DNA from: Streptomyces griseochromogenes | GTDB taxonomy: Bacteria > Actinomycetota > Actinomycetes > Streptomycetales > Streptomycetaceae | NCBI RefSeq assembly: GCF_001542625.1 | Contig: NZ_CP016279.1 | Span: forward strand, 8,184,001 to 8,248,000 | Length of the DNA stretch: 64,000 bases | Direction: 5' to 3' | Part shown: positions 17,822-28,501 of the stretch, one piece after another | Layout: each line of letters opens with the position of its first letter | Position numbering within the stretch: position 1 is the stretch's first letter | The notes under the pieces: model-generated | What the model was told of the DNA's origin: nothing | Database searches by the model: none | What the model saw: the letters and a program-made list of their open reading frames with translations, nothing else | Translations under genes and position numbers: made by a program

Positions 17822-18853
17822 GTGCGTACCGAACGAAACCTCACCCGGAGTCTGGACCGGGTGTTCGCCAGGCTGGACCGTGAGCCGGAACGACCGGCTC
17901 ACATCGATGTGCCGCGGATGAGCCGGCACCGGGTCGTGCTGTTCACCGCGACCCTGGCCTTTTACCTGGCGATCATCTGGGCCGTGGTGATCACGTCATG
18001 GCTGGTCCGGCTCGACTGGCAGGTCATGTTCTTCCGGCCGTACCAGCAGTGGCCGCAGATCCACGCCTTCCTCGACTACTACGTGGTGCTCGGCCAGCGC
18101 GGCCCCACCGCCGTCATGGTCGCGGCCTGGCTCGGCTGGCGCTCCTGGCGCCAGCACACGCTGCGACCGCTGCTGACCCTGGCCACCTCGCTGCTGCTGC
18201 TGAACATCACGGTCGGCGCCGCCAAGCTCGGCATGGGGCGGCTCGGTCCGCACTACGCGACCGTCATCGGCTCGAACGAGATGGGCCTGGGCGGCGATAT
18301 ATTCCCCAGCGGCCACACCGCCAACGCGGTGGTGACCTGGGGAATCCTGGCCTATCTGGCCTCCACCCCGAGAGCCCGCCGCTGGCTGTCCGCGCTCTCC
18401 GCGATCACCTCCCTCGGCGTCGGTCTCACCACGGTCTACCTCGGTACACACTGGCTGAGCGACGTGCTGCTGGGCTGGGCCGCGGGCCTGCTGATCCTGC
18501 TCGCCCTGCCCTGGTTCGAGCCGCTGATCGCCAGGACCGAGACCGCGCTCTTCGACCTGCGCGACCGCCTGCGCGCCCGCCGCGGCCGCACGGCGCCCGT
18601 ACCGGCCGCCCCGGTCACGCCGTCGCCGGTACTGCTCAAGCCGCTTCCCGCGCCCGCGGAGCGGTCCGCCCCGGCGCGCGAGCCGGTGTCGTCGGCGCGC
18701 GGCCCCCGGGCTCCGATCCACCGGACGCCGAGCCCGCACACGGTCCGCTCGGAGCGCACCCCGGTCACCCCGGTGGGCAGCCGCCGGCCGCCGCACGCCG
18801 ACCGCCTGCCGCGCGGCACCTCCCAGCCGGCCCGTCCCGTGACGGGCGGCTGA
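17822..18853 (+). CDS. PAP2-superfamily membrane phosphatase
   Basis: 343 aa. Several transmembrane helices, then the PAP2 signatures: K-rich first motif in GAAKLGMGRLGPHY, PSGHTANAVV with the catalytic His, and LTTVYLGTHWLSDVLLG with the nucleophile His and Asp. It probably dephosphorylates a lipid phosphate such as undecaprenyl pyrophosphate or phosphatidate. The last 100 residues are a Pro/Arg-rich, low-complexity cytoplasmic tail. The GTG start lacks a clear ribosome site; the 239 bp upstream are relatively AT-rich and hold the promoter. Confidence 0.82.
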   Translation: MRTERNLTRSLDRVFARLDREPERPAHIDVPRMSRHRVVLFTATLAFYLAIIWAVVITSWLVRLDWQVMFFRPYQQWPQIHAFLDYYVVLGQRGPTAVMVAAWLGWRSWRQHTLRPLLTLATSLLLLNITVGAAKLGMGRLGPHYATVIGSNEMGLGGDIFPSGHTANAVVTWGILAYLASTPRARRWLSALSAITSLGVGLTTVYLGTHWLSDVLLGWAAGLLILLALPWFEPLIARTETALFDLRDRLRARRGRTAPVPAAPVTPSPVLLKPLPAPAERSAPAREPVSSARGPRAPIHRTPSPHTVRSERTPVTPVGSRRPPHADRLPRGTSQPARPVTGG

Positions 18854-18905
18854 GGCTCGGCCACGGCGGCGGGGTCCGGTACGCACAGCCCACCCCGGCC
18901 GCCAC

Positions 18906-18948
18906 GGCGAAGGCCCCGCCTCCCTCTTCGGGAGGCGGGGCCTTCGCC
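18906..18948. terminator. bidirectional terminator between PAP2 and I78 genes
   Basis: A perfect 19-bp stem (GGCGAAGGCCCCGCCTCCC with its complement) closed by a TCTTC loop between two convergent genes. It should stop transcription from both sides. Confidence 0.85.
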
Positions 18949-18964
18949 GTCCGGGCGAGGAGTC

Positions 18965-19180
18965 TCAGCCCTTCCAGGCACGGGCCACCCGGCCGTCACG
19001 CACCTCGAAGTTGAGCCGACCCACCCGGTACTCCATGGTGATGATCGCGCCCGGCGGCAGGGACCGTACGGTCGACCACCCCCGCTCCCGGGCGAGCCGC
19101 TCGGCTCGTGGGGCGTCGAGGCCGACGTACCCGTCCGGACTGTCCTTGGGCTCCGCTGGCGGAGTGGGGATCGGTGCCAT
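18965..19180 (-). CDS. I78-family peptidase inhibitor-like protein
   Basis: 71 aa. The segment RERGWSTVRSLPPGAIITMEYRVGRLNFEV is the I78 inhibitor core (W/RxLxPGxxxTxDYRxxRLNV-type). No signal peptide is visible, so it may be cytoplasmic. TAGCGT at 19187-19192 is six bases upstream of the ATG, so it is probably leaderless. Confidence 0.75.
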   Translation of the reverse strand: MAPIPTPPAEPKDSPDGYVGLDAPRAERLARERGWSTVRSLPPGAIITMEYRVGRLNFEVRDGRVARAWKG

Positions 19181-19556
19181 GCGGCCACGCTAGGCCGCAT
19201 CGGGCGGCGACGGAAGCGGTAACCGGCGCCGGGCACCCCGGGTCCCTCTCCGGTCACACTTCTGTCACAGGTTCCCGACACCCGTTTCCGCCGAACTCCA
19301 TCACACGTACGGGGGTTTCCGTTCCGCTCGCCGGGGCAATCGAACAGAATTCCCGCGTGTCGGATCGCCTCCCGAATTACCCGGCCGAAAACCTACGAGT
19401 AGTGACCGAAGGCGGCACCGAGGAGCGATTCTTCCGGAATCCGGCACATTGCGACGCGAGCTGACGCCGTATAGGAAATTCACGGATTCCGCACACAATC
19501 ACCCTGCGCCCTCTGCCGGAGCATCGGCCCGGCACGAGGAGGGGCGGCCGGTCCGT
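19181..19556. other. intergenic region between I78 and WYL genes
   Basis: 376 bp. It contains the leaderless promoter of the I78 gene at its left end. The AT-richer middle (19440-19500) shows no gene with family resemblance. No hairpin terminator was found for the WYL gene. Confidence 0.4.
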
Positions 19557-20567
19557 CTACCCACCGCCCGCGCGGTCCCCTGTACGCGCGCCGGGTTCCG
19601 CGGCCCGGGCCAGCGCGGCATCGAGCCGGTCACGAACCGTCTTGATGACCTCGTTCATCTCGGTGGGCTCGAGCACCTCGAACGGGACGCCCATCATCAT
19701 GATGTGAATGACCATCATCTCCAGGTTCGGCGCGCCGCTGCGCAGGACGCACGCGTCGTCGCCGTCGGCCTCCAGCGTCCCCGCGGACGGTGAGATCCGC
19801 TCGGCCGCCTGGTGCAGCGGCACCAGCAGCCGAACGGCGGAGTGCGTGGCGTACGCCCGCGTGGAGACGCCCTTCGAGACATAGGCGGCGAGATCCTCGG
19901 CGGGCGGCTCGCGCGGGGTGAACCGGGGGCCGTGCGGCGGCTTCGGGGTGAGGCGGTCGACGCGGAAGGTCCGCCAGTCCTGCCGGTCCACGTCCCAGGC
20001 GACCAGGTACCAGCGCCGCTCGGTGCACACCAGCCGGTGCGGTTCGACGGTGCGGCGGCTCGAGGTGCCGTCGTGGCTCAGGTAGGCGAAGCGCAGCCGC
20101 TCGGCGTCCCGGCACAGATGGGCGAGTTCGGTGAGCACGGCCGGGTCGACGGGGGCCGACGGCGGACCGGGGCGCAGCATGGGCACGGTGAAGGCGTTGA
20201 GGGCGCTCACCCGGCGGCGCAGCCGGTTCGGCAGCACCTGTTCCAGCTTGGCGAGGGCGCGTACGGAGGACTCGCCGATGCCCTCGATGCCCTGTCCGGC
20301 GGCGGTGCGCAGGCCCACGGCGACCGCGACGGCCTCGTCGTCGTCCAGCAGCAGCGGGGGCAGTTCGGCGCCCGCGCCCAGCTGGTAGCCGCCGCCGATG
20401 CCGGGGCTGGCGTTGACCGGGTAGCCCAGCTCGCGCAGCCGGTCCACGTCCCGGCGGACGGTGCGCGGGGTGACGCCGAGCCGCTCGGCGAGTTCGGCGC
20501 CGGACCACTCGCGGTGGGCCTGGAGCAGCGAGAGCAGGCGAAGCAGTCGTGCCGAGGTCTCCAACAT
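19557..20567 (-). CDS. WYL-domain transcriptional regulator (YafY family)
   Basis: 336 aa. N-terminal winged HTH (LLQAHREWSGAELAERLGVT, PRTVRRDVDRLRELGYPVNA) followed by the WYL domain (RRWYLVAWDVDRQDWRTFRV) and the WCX extension. Such proteins sense ligands through WYL and often autoregulate. The ATG at 20567 sits within a few bases of a CAGACT -10-like hexamer, so the transcript may be leaderless. The flanking stem-loop at 20594-20626 could be read either as terminator of the neighbouring gene or as an operator. Confidence 0.85.
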   Translation of the reverse strand: MLETSARLLRLLSLLQAHREWSGAELAERLGVTPRTVRRDVDRLRELGYPVNASPGIGGGYQLGAGAELPPLLLDDDEAVAVAVGLRTAAGQGIEGIGESSVRALAKLEQVLPNRLRRRVSALNAFTVPMLRPGPPSAPVDPAVLTELAHLCRDAERLRFAYLSHDGTSSRRTVEPHRLVCTERRWYLVAWDVDRQDWRTFRVDRLTPKPPHGPRFTPREPPAEDLAAYVSKGVSTRAYATHSAVRLLVPLHQAAERISPSAGTLEADGDDACVLRSGAPNLEMMVIHIMMMGVPFEVLEPTEMNEVIKTVRDRLDAALARAAEPGARTGDRAGGG

Positions 20568-20593
20568 GGGGCCGAGTCTGCCAGCGGATGCGG

Positions 20594-20626
20594 ACAGCCG
20601 CTGTCCTGGAAGGGGACAGCGGCTGT
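20594..20626. terminator. terminator after the Rpf-like gene
   Basis: ACAGCCGCTGTCC and GGACAGCGGCTGT form a perfect 13-bp stem with a 7-nt loop, 32 bp beyond the stop of the Rpf-like gene. It also overlaps the region upstream of the WYL regulator, and its 5' arm contains GACAGCCGCTGTC, itself a palindrome. Confidence 0.7.
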
Positions 20627-20657
20627 GCGCGTCAGGTGACCGGCACCCGGGGCCCGT

Positions 20658-21902
<1,245 letters not shown>

Positions 21903-22694
21903 GTGCCGCGCATGCTCGACGTCAGTGACGCCGTACGCGCCGAGATCGGCGACGAAGAAGCCGACCGGCTGCTCGCCGGAGAGAACGCACCGGGCAGCTA
22001 CGACTGCACCTCCTGCCGCACCCCGGGCGACTCCGAGCAGGAGCGCACCAGCACCGTTCTGTTCGTCGGCGACGAGACCGCCGTCCTCGCCTTCGCCCAC
22101 GCCAGCTGCCTGCCCTCCCAGGTCGTCCAGGTCACCGAGGAGCAGCTGCAGGGCGCCGTCCGCTCCATCGGCGGCACCGGCAGCGACATGGCCGCCGGCG
22201 GTGCGCACCAGACCGCGCCCGAGCAGGCCGTGCTCGGCGTGACCAGCGGACTCGTCCTGATCGAGGGTGAGCTGCACCCCGCGCTCGTCGTCGAGCCGAC
22301 CGCGCCGATCGTGCGTCCGGGTTCCACCGGGGCCGGTGACGACTTCCTCCCGCTCCTCATCGAGCAGGGCTTCATGCCGGTGACCGAGCTGGCGTCCGTT
22401 CCTCCGGTGCTGCACGGCTGGTCGGTGCTGCTCGCCGTGGGCCGGCTGCACGCGGTGCTCCAGCCCGGTCCCGACGGCGGGCAGCCGGTGGCCTGGTGGC
22501 AGGCGCACCAGCCGCTGCAGGTGACCGACAGCTGGCGGGCGGCGGCCAACAAGCACCAGCAGGTGCTGATGTTCGCGGCGCCGGTGGGGGCGATCGGGCG
22601 GCAGCCCCGGGAGGATCTGCTGCGGGAGGCGCTGGACAAGGCGGCGGCGAACGGGCAGTTGGTCGCCGCGGCGCTTCCTCTCGCGGGGACCTGA
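21903..22694 (+). CDS. conserved hypothetical protein
   Basis: 263 aa from the GTG after CGAGGGAGCCACC. The N-terminus PRMLDVSDAVRAEIGDEEAD is followed by a CTSC pair (YDCTSCRTPGDS) and an alpha/beta sequence with no membrane span or known motif. It resembles Streptomyces-specific proteins of unknown function. GC-rich third positions support coding. Confidence 0.7.
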   Translation: MPRMLDVSDAVRAEIGDEEADRLLAGENAPGSYDCTSCRTPGDSEQERTSTVLFVGDETAVLAFAHASCLPSQVVQVTEEQLQGAVRSIGGTGSDMAAGGAHQTAPEQAVLGVTSGLVLIEGELHPALVVEPTAPIVRPGSTGAGDDFLPLLIEQGFMPVTELASVPPVLHGWSVLLAVGRLHAVLQPGPDGGQPVAWWQAHQPLQVTDSWRAAANKHQQVLMFAAPVGAIGRQPREDLLREALDKAAANGQLVAAALPLAGT

Positions 22695-22822
22695 AAATCG
22701 CCTGAGGGGCGAGGGACTGCGGTGCGTTCGCGCGTGCGGGTGCGCCGCGGCTTCTCGCGCCGTTCCCCGCGCCCCTAATTGTCCGACCGCATCTCTTTAA
22801 AGTTCCGGTCGTTTGGACATAC

Positions 22823-23224
22823 GTGCACGCATACGACACTCCTCCCCGTCGGTCCCCCTTCTCCTCCGTACCCTCCGCCCGGTCGGGGCAGGAGGGAGCC
22901 GGTGTGCCATCGGCCACGCCGATCTACGACTCGCTCTACGCGGAGTGGGTCAAGACCTTCCGTACGCTGCCAGGGGACCGCAGCGGAGAGGAGGAGCTCG
23001 GCTTCGTCGCCTTCGGGAGTCTCGGCCTCCCGGACGTCACGGGCTCGTACGGCGGCCACCGGCCGGGGTCGTTCAGCAGTTCGTACAGCGCCTACAGCGC
23101 GGGGGCCTACAGCGCCCGGCAGCAGTCGCAGTGGCAGCGGGTCGGCACCCTCGGGCGACAGCAGGACACCGGGATGCACTACGTCCCGGCGGCGCTGCCG
23201 CCGGGACCGCGCCGCGGTGCGTGA
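22823..23224 (+). CDS. conserved hypothetical protein, Ser/Tyr/Gly-rich
   Basis: 133 aa. The conserved-looking part is TPIYDSLYAEWVKTFRTLPG followed by GDRSGEEELGFVAFGS. The second half is low-complexity (SFSSSYSAYSAGAYSARQQS). The GTG at 22823 has no clear ribosome site; an internal GTG near 22905 could be the true start. It ends two bases before a strong bidirectional terminator. Function unknown. Confidence 0.6.
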   Translation: MHAYDTPPRRSPFSSVPSARSGQEGAGVPSATPIYDSLYAEWVKTFRTLPGDRSGEEELGFVAFGSLGLPDVTGSYGGHRPGSFSSSYSAYSAGAYSARQQSQWQRVGTLGRQQDTGMHYVPAALPPGPRRGA

Positions 23225-23225
23225 C

Positions 23226-23273
23226 GTACGGCGAAGGGCGGCCCTCGTACCCCGGGGCCGCCCTTCGCCGTAC
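23226..23273. terminator. bidirectional terminator between hypothetical gene and der
   Basis: A perfect 19-bp stem (GTACGGCGAAGGGCGGCCC and its complement) with a 10-nt loop between convergent genes. Confidence 0.85.
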
Positions 23274-23286
23274 AGTGCCGCGTCGG

Positions 23287-24771
23287 CTACTTCTTCTTCG
23301 TGCCGCGCTTCTCGCGCACCCGCACCGAGATGTGGATCGGGGTGCCCTCGAAGCCGAACTCCTCGCGCAGACGGCGCTCGATGAAGCGCCGGTAGCCCGC
23401 CTCGATGAAGCCGGAGGCGAAGAGGACGAACCGCGGGGGCTTGGTGCCGGCCTGGGTGCCGAAGAGGATGCGCGGCTGCTTGCCGCCCCGGACCGGGTGC
23501 GGGTGCGCCGAGACCAGCTCGCCGAGGAAGGCGTTCAGACGGCCCGTGGGAACACGCGTCTCCCAGCCCGCCAGCGCCGTCTCGATGGCCGGGACCAGCT
23601 TCTCCATGTGCCGGCCGGTGCGGGCCGAGACGTTGACCCGGGGCGCCCAGGCGACCTGGCCCAGCTCGGTCTCGATCTCCCGCTCCAGGTAGTAGCGGCG
23701 CTCCTCGTCGAGGGTGTCCCACTTGTTGAAGGCGAGGACGACCGCGCGGCCCGCCTCCACGGCCATGGTGACGATGCGCTGGTCCTGAACCGAGATGTTC
23801 TCGGAGGCGTCGATCAGGATGACGGCCAGCTCGGCCTTCTCGACGGCGGCCGCGGTGCGCAGCGAGGCGTAGTAGTCGGCGCCCTGCTGGAGGTGGACGC
23901 GCTTGCGGATACCGGCGGTGTCGACGAACTTCCAGGTCACGCCACCCAGTTCGATCAGCTCGTCGACGGGGTCACGCGTGGTGCCGGCCAGTTCGTTGAC
24001 GACGACGCGCTCCTCGCCCGCCACCTTGTTCAGGAGGGAGGACTTGCCGACGTTCGGGCGGCCGATGAGGGCGATGCGGCGCGGGCCGCCGACGCCTGCG
24101 CCGCCGAAGGTCTGCGCGGGCGCATCCGGCAGCGCCTCCAGGACGGCGTCCAGCATGTCGCCGGTGCCGCGGCCGTGCAGGGCGGAGACGGGGTGCGGCT
24201 CGCCGAGGCCCAGGGACCACAGGTAGGTCGCGTCCGCCTCGCCGCTCGGGCCGTCGACCTTGTTGGCGGCCAGCACCACGGGCTTGCCGGCCTTGCGCAG
24301 CAGCCGTACGACCGCCTCGTCGGTGTCGGTGGCGCCGACCTTGGCGTCCACGACGAAGACGACCGCGTCGGCCGCCTCGATCGCGTACTCGGCCTGGGCG
24401 GCCACGGAGGCGTCGATGCCGAGGACGTCCTGCTCCCAGCCGCCGGTGTCGACGACCTTGAAGCGGCGGCCCGCCCACTCGCCCTCGTAGGTGACGCGGT
24501 CGCGGGTGACGCCGGGCTTGTCCTCGACGACCGCCTCACGGCGGCCGATGATCCGGTTCACCAGGGTCGACTTGCCGACATTGGGGCGGCCGACGACGGC
24601 GAGCACGGGCAGCGGGCCGTGACCCGCCGCCTCGATGGCACCCTCGACGTCCTCGATGTCGAAGCCCTCTTCGGCGGCGAGCTCCATGAACTCCGCGTAC
24701 TCGGCGTCGCCGAGAGCCCCGTGCTCGTACTCGTGCTCGGCCGAGCCGTCGGGCTGGATCTGGTCGTTCAT
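23287..24771 (-). CDS. der: ribosome-biogenesis GTPase Der (EngA)
   Basis: 494 aa with two GTPase domains in tandem: first G1 [18 protein letters not shown], second G1 [18 protein letters not shown], with DTGG/DTAG G3 and NKVD/NKWD G4 motifs. A C-terminal KH-like domain ends in REKRGTKKK. An acidic N-terminal extension of about 60 residues is typical of actinobacterial Der. It acts in 50S assembly. The start at 24771 follows ACGAGGT at slightly long spacing. It is last in the aroH-tyrA-cmk-acyltransferase-der gene order. Confidence 0.95.
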   Translation of the reverse strand: MNDQIQPDGSAEHEYEHGALGDAEYAEFMELAAEEGFDIEDVEGAIEAAGHGPLPVLAVVGRPNVGKSTLVNRIIGRREAVVEDKPGVTRDRVTYEGEWAGRRFKVVDTGGWEQDVLGIDASVAAQAEYAIEAADAVVFVVDAKVGATDTDEAVVRLLRKAGKPVVLAANKVDGPSGEADATYLWSLGLGEPHPVSALHGRGTGDMLDAVLEALPDAPAQTFGGAGVGGPRRIALIGRPNVGKSSLLNKVAGEERVVVNELAGTTRDPVDELIELGGVTWKFVDTAGIRKRVHLQQGADYYASLRTAAAVEKAELAVILIDASENISVQDQRIVTMAVEAGRAVVLAFNKWDTLDEERRYYLEREIETELGQVAWAPRVNVSARTGRHMEKLVPAIETALAGWETRVPTGRLNAFLGELVSAHPHPVRGGKQPRILFGTQAGTKPPRFVLFASGFIEAGYRRFIERRLREEFGFEGTPIHISVRVREKRGTKKK

Positions 24772-24848
24772 GAAGTCCGTACCTCGTCGTTCATCGTGGT
24801 GATCGGTGGAGCCGCCCGCCAGGGGCTGATCCACTACTCAAGTGTCGC

Positions 24849-25493
24849 TTAGCGCCCGGTCAGGCGCCTGGCGTTTTCCAGGTGGCTGGTGAGCTGCTTC
24901 TGGATGCGCTCGGTCGCCTCGTCCAGCGCCCTGCGCGTGCGCCGCCCGCTGCCGTCGCCCGCGTCGAACGGGTCGCCGAAGACGACGTCGACACGGGAAC
25001 GCAGCGGGGGCAGTGCCTTTATCAACCGGCCGGGCCGATCGGAACTTCCCAGGACCGCCACGGGCACGATCGGTGCCCCGCTGCGGACCGCGAAGTACGC
25101 CAGCCCGGCGCGCAGCGAGGCGAAGTCGCCCTCGCCCCGGGTGCCCTCCGGGAAGATGCCGAGCACTCCCCCGTTGTCCAGGACGCCGAGGGCATCGGTG
25201 ATCGCGGCGCGGTCGGCGGACACGCGGTCCACCTTCAGCTGGCCGATGCCGGTCAGGAACGAACCCAGCGGGCCGACGAACGCCTCCTTCTTGATCAGGA
25301 AGTGCGTCGGCCTGGGCGACACGCCCATGACCATCGGGCCGTCGATGTTGTGGGAGTGGTTCACGGCGACGATCGCCGGGCCGGTCGCGGGCAGCTTCCA
25401 GGCGCCGAGCACCCGCGGCTTCCACAGCCCGTTCATCAGGCCGACCCCGATGCGCCGCCCGACCTCGGCGCCCCGCTCGGACGGAACGCTCAC
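24849..25493 (-). CDS. 1-acyl-sn-glycerol-3-phosphate acyltransferase (PlsC-like)
   Basis: 214 aa. HX4D motif in NHSHNIDGPMV and the glycerophosphate-binding FPEGTRGEG, followed by PIVPVAVLG. It acylates lysophosphatidate to phosphatidate at the inner membrane. The GTG at 25493 overlaps the cmk stop (GTGA), so it is coupled to cmk. The cmk-plsC-der arrangement is common in actinobacteria. Confidence 0.9.
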   Translation of the reverse strand: MSVPSERGAEVGRRIGVGLMNGLWKPRVLGAWKLPATGPAIVAVNHSHNIDGPMVMGVSPRPTHFLIKKEAFVGPLGSFLTGIGQLKVDRVSADRAAITDALGVLDNGGVLGIFPEGTRGEGDFASLRAGLAYFAVRSGAPIVPVAVLGSSDRPGRLIKALPPLRSRVDVVFGDPFDAGDGSGRRTRRALDEATERIQKQLTSHLENARRLTGR

Positions 25494-26182
25494 TTCCCGG
25501 CCCGCTTCTCCTCGACCAGGGTGACGACGCACTCGATGACCTGGGCGAGGGTGAGCTCGGTGGTGTCCACCTCGACCGCGTCGCCGGCCTTGGCGAGCGG
25601 CGAGGTCTTGCGGCTGGAGTCGGCCGCGTCCCGCTTGATGAGCGCCTCGCGGGTGGCGTGGACGTCGGCGTTCTTCAGCTCGCCGCTGCGGCGGGCCGCG
25701 CGGGCCTCCGGGGAGGCGGTGAGGAAGATCTTCAGGTCGGCGTCCGGCAGCACGGTCGTACCGATGTCGCGGCCCTCGACGACGATGCCCTGCTCCGCGC
25801 CGGCGGCCAGCGAGCGCTGCAGCTCGGTGATCCGGGAGCGCACCTCGGGCACCGCGCTGACCGCGCTGACCTTGGAGGTGACGTCCTGAGTGCGGATCGG
25901 GGCGGCCACGTCGACGCCGTCGACCGTGATGGTCGGGGCGGACGGGTCGGTGCCGGAGATGATCTCCGGCTTGCCGGCGACGGCAGCGATGGCGGTCGGG
26001 TCCTCCAGGTCGATCCCGTTGGACACCATCCACCAGGTGATCGCCCGGTACTGGGCGCCGGTGTCCAGGTAGCTCAGGCCGAGCTGCGCGGCCACGGCCT
26101 TCGACGTGCTCGACTTGCCCGTGCCGGAGGGGCCGTCGATCGCGACGATCACGGACTTGGCGGTCGGGGCGCCGTTTTCCAC
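25490..26182 (-). CDS. cmk: cytidylate kinase
   Basis: 230 aa. P-loop VAIDGPSGTGKSSTSKAVA, then YLDTGAQYRAITWWMV and the CMP-specific VVEGRDIGTTVLPDADLKIF followed by ASPEARAARR. It phosphorylates CMP/dCMP to the diphosphate. The GTG at 26182 follows AGGAAGGTG. Confidence 0.95.
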   Translation of the reverse strand: MENGAPTAKSVIVAIDGPSGTGKSSTSKAVAAQLGLSYLDTGAQYRAITWWMVSNGIDLEDPTAIAAVAGKPEIISGTDPSAPTITVDGVDVAAPIRTQDVTSKVSAVSAVPEVRSRITELQRSLAAGAEQGIVVEGRDIGTTVLPDADLKIFLTASPEARAARRSGELKNADVHATREALIKRDAADSSRKTSPLAKAGDAVEVDTTELTLAQVIECVVTLVEEKRAGK

Positions 26183-26401
26183 GGGGGGACACCTTCCTGG
26201 TGCGGTGCGATGAGCGGGGTGCGGGGAGCGGGAGTGCCCTGCACAAGGTTACTGGGTGCGGGTCACTCGTCCGGACGGCCCGCGGGCGCCGCCCGCTCCC
26301 GGGCGCATCCGGCACGTCCGGCGGCCACGGACGAGGCCCCGCGGAGCCGGCGCGGGGGCTGGGGGGCGGCAGCCCCGGGAGCGGCCACCCCCGGCACGCG
26401 G

Positions 26402-27487
26402 CTACTGCCGCAGCGCCCACCCCCGCTCGGCCAGCGCGGCCCGCAGCACCGGCACCGCCTTCGGCTCCACCATCAGCTGCACCAGACCGGCCTGCTGCCC
26501 CGTCGCATGCTCGATGCGCACGTCCTCGACGTTGACCCCGGCCTGTCCCGCGTCCGCGAAGATCCGGGCCAGCTGCCCCGGCTGGTCGTCGATGAGGACC
26601 GCCACGACCTCGTAGACCCGCGGAGCGGACCCGTGCTTGCCGGGCACCCGCACCTGTCCCGCGTTCCCGCGCCGCAGCACGTCCCGGATGCCCGAGCTGC
26701 CCTCGCGCCGCTTGTCCTCGTCGGAGGACTGCAGGGCGCGCAGGGCCCGCACGGTCTCCTCCAGGTCGGCGGAGACGTCCGTGAGGAGGTCGGCGACCGG
26801 GCCGGGGTTGGCGGAGAGGATGTCGATCCACATGCCCGGGTCGGAGGCGGCGATCCGGGTCACGTCCCGGATGCCTTGCCCGCACAGCCGCACGGCGGCC
26901 TCCTCGGCGTTCTCCAGACGCGCGGCGACCATGCTGGAGACCAGGTGGGGCATGTGCGAGACGAGCGCCACGGCGCGGTCGTGGGCGTCGGCGTCCATGA
27001 CGACCGGCACGGCCCGGCAGTGCGAGACCAGTTCCAGGGCGAGGTTGAGCACCTCGGTGTCGGTGTCCCGGGTCGGGGTGAGCACCCAGGGGCGGCCCTC
27101 GAAGAGGTCGCCGGTGGCGGCCAGCGGGCCGGACTTCTCCCGGCCGGACATGGGATGGGTGCCGATGTAGCAGGACAGGTCCAGGCCGCGGGCCTCCAGC
27201 TCGCGGCGCGGGCCGCCCTTGACGCTGGCCACGTCGACGTAGCCGCGGGCCACACCCCGGGTCATGGCGTCGGCGAGGAGCGCGGCCACGTGGGCGGGCG
27301 GGGCCGCGACGATCGCGAGGTCCACCGGGGCCTCGGGGACCTCGTCGGTGCCGGCGCCGAGCGCGGCGGCCGTACGGGCCTGCGCGGGGTCGTGGTCGGT
27401 GAGGTGGACGGTGACGCCGCGCTGGGTCAGGGCGAGCGCGGCGGAGGTGCCGATGAGCCCGGTGCCGATGACGAGTGCGGTCCTCAC
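26402..27487 (-). CDS. tyrA: prephenate dehydrogenase
   Basis: 361 aa. NAD-binding start MRTALVIGTGLIGTSAALAL, the substrate region GTHPMSGREKSGP, and PHLVSSMVAA. The C-terminus (AVLIDDQPGQLARIFADAGQ, VNVEDVRIEHA) is an ACT domain, suggesting tyrosine feedback. It converts prephenate to 4-hydroxyphenylpyruvate. Its GTG start overlaps the aroH stop by four bases, so aroH-tyrA form a chorismate-to-tyrosine unit. Confidence 0.95.
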   Translation of the reverse strand: MRTALVIGTGLIGTSAALALTQRGVTVHLTDHDPAQARTAAALGAGTDEVPEAPVDLAIVAAPPAHVAALLADAMTRGVARGYVDVASVKGGPRRELEARGLDLSCYIGTHPMSGREKSGPLAATGDLFEGRPWVLTPTRDTDTEVLNLALELVSHCRAVPVVMDADAHDRAVALVSHMPHLVSSMVAARLENAEEAAVRLCGQGIRDVTRIAASDPGMWIDILSANPGPVADLLTDVSADLEETVRALRALQSSDEDKRREGSSGIRDVLRRGNAGQVRVPGKHGSAPRVYEVVAVLIDDQPGQLARIFADAGQAGVNVEDVRIEHATGQQAGLVQLMVEPKAVPVLRAALAERGWALRQ

Positions 27488-27846
27488 TGGGCGATGTCCT
27501 TGCGCAGAGCGGCGGCGGCGCCGAGGTAGACGTGGGCGATCTCGGCGCGGGGCCGGTCCGACTCGACGTGGGCGAGGACCCGCACGACCCGGGGCATGGC
27601 GCCCTCGATGTCCAGTTCCTGGGCACAGATCAGGGGCACGTCGACGATGCCGAGTCCCCGGGCGGCGGCCGCCGGGAAGTCGCTGTGCAGGTCGGGGGTG
27701 GCCGTGAACCAGATGCTGATCAGGTCGTCCGCGGCGAGTGAGTTCCGCTCCAGGATGGCGGTGAGCAGGGCGCCCACCTGCTCGTCCATGTGCCCGGCCT
27801 CGTCCCGCTCCAGTTGGACGGCCCCCCGGACCGCTCGTACCGCCAC
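27484..27846 (-). CDS. aroH: chorismate mutase, AroH type
   Basis: 120 aa, the usual length of the trimeric AroH fold. Signatures AVRAVRGAVQLERDEAGHMD, LISIWFTATPDLHSDFPAAA and ICAQELDIEGAMPRVVRVL include the catalytic Arg and Cys/Glu region. It makes prephenate for the adjacent TyrA. Start GTG after AAGGAGCAGCGCC. Confidence 0.95.
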   Translation of the reverse strand: MAVRAVRGAVQLERDEAGHMDEQVGALLTAILERNSLAADDLISIWFTATPDLHSDFPAAAARGLGIVDVPLICAQELDIEGAMPRVVRVLAHVESDRPRAEIAHVYLGAAAALRKDIAQ

Positions 27847-27996
27847 GGCGCTGCTCCTTGCTGAGATGCGTATCGGCTCTTGGTCCGTCCAGCGTAGTCA
27901 GCCCGCGTCGGTCGGGCGCGCGGCGACCGGTCGCTGAGACAGTGCAGAGATTCCGGTATTTCCTTTTTGATCACTATGTACGTTCGGAGTGATGAC

Positions 27997-28479
27997 ATGT
28001 CCCAGTGCTCGACCCGCCGCAACGTTCTCGCCACGGGCGCGGCCGCGTTCGCCGCCGTCGGATGCGTGGGATGCGGCGGCACCAAGACCAAGAGCCCGTC
28101 GTCCCCGAGCGGGAGCGCGAGCCCCTCGTCCCCGAGCGGGAGCCCGAGCCCCTCGTCCTCGGGCGGGAGCGCGAGCCCCCGGTCCCCGGGCGGGAAGGCG
28201 CTGGGGAACACGAGCGACATTCCCGTGGGCGGCGGCAAGGTCTTCAAGGAGCAGAAGGTCGTGGTCACCCAGCCGACGGCGGGCGACTTCAAGGCCTTCT
28301 CGGCGATCTGCACCCACATGGGCTGCGAGGTGAACCGGGTGGCGGACGGCACGATCGACTGCCCCTGCCACGGCAGCAAGTACCACGTCGCCGACGGCTC
28401 GGTGGCGCACGGTCCGGCGACGAGGCCGCTGCCCGCCGAGACGATCAAGGTCGAGGGAAATTCGATCCGCCTGGTGTGA
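27997..28479 (+). CDS. Rieske 2Fe-2S protein, secreted (Tat/lipoprotein type)
   Basis: 160 aa. The N-terminus [24 protein letters not shown] combines a twin-arginine signal with a lipobox-like GC. A Ser/Pro/Gly-rich linker (residues 35-70) precedes a Rieske domain with cluster ligands CTHMGCE and CPCHGSKYH. It is a small stand-alone Rieske protein at the outer face of the membrane; the electron partner is unknown. The ATG at 27997 follows CGGAGTGATGAC; the upstream in-frame ATG at 27967 lacks a ribosome site. Confidence 0.88.
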   Translation: MSQCSTRRNVLATGAAAFAAVGCVGCGGTKTKSPSSPSGSASPSSPSGSPSPSSSGGSASPRSPGGKALGNTSDIPVGGGKVFKEQKVVVTQPTAGDFKAFSAICTHMGCEVNRVADGTIDCPCHGSKYHVADGSVAHGPATRPLPAETIKVEGNSIRLV

Positions 28480-28501
28480 ACGGCCCGCGTACGCTCCGGG
28501 C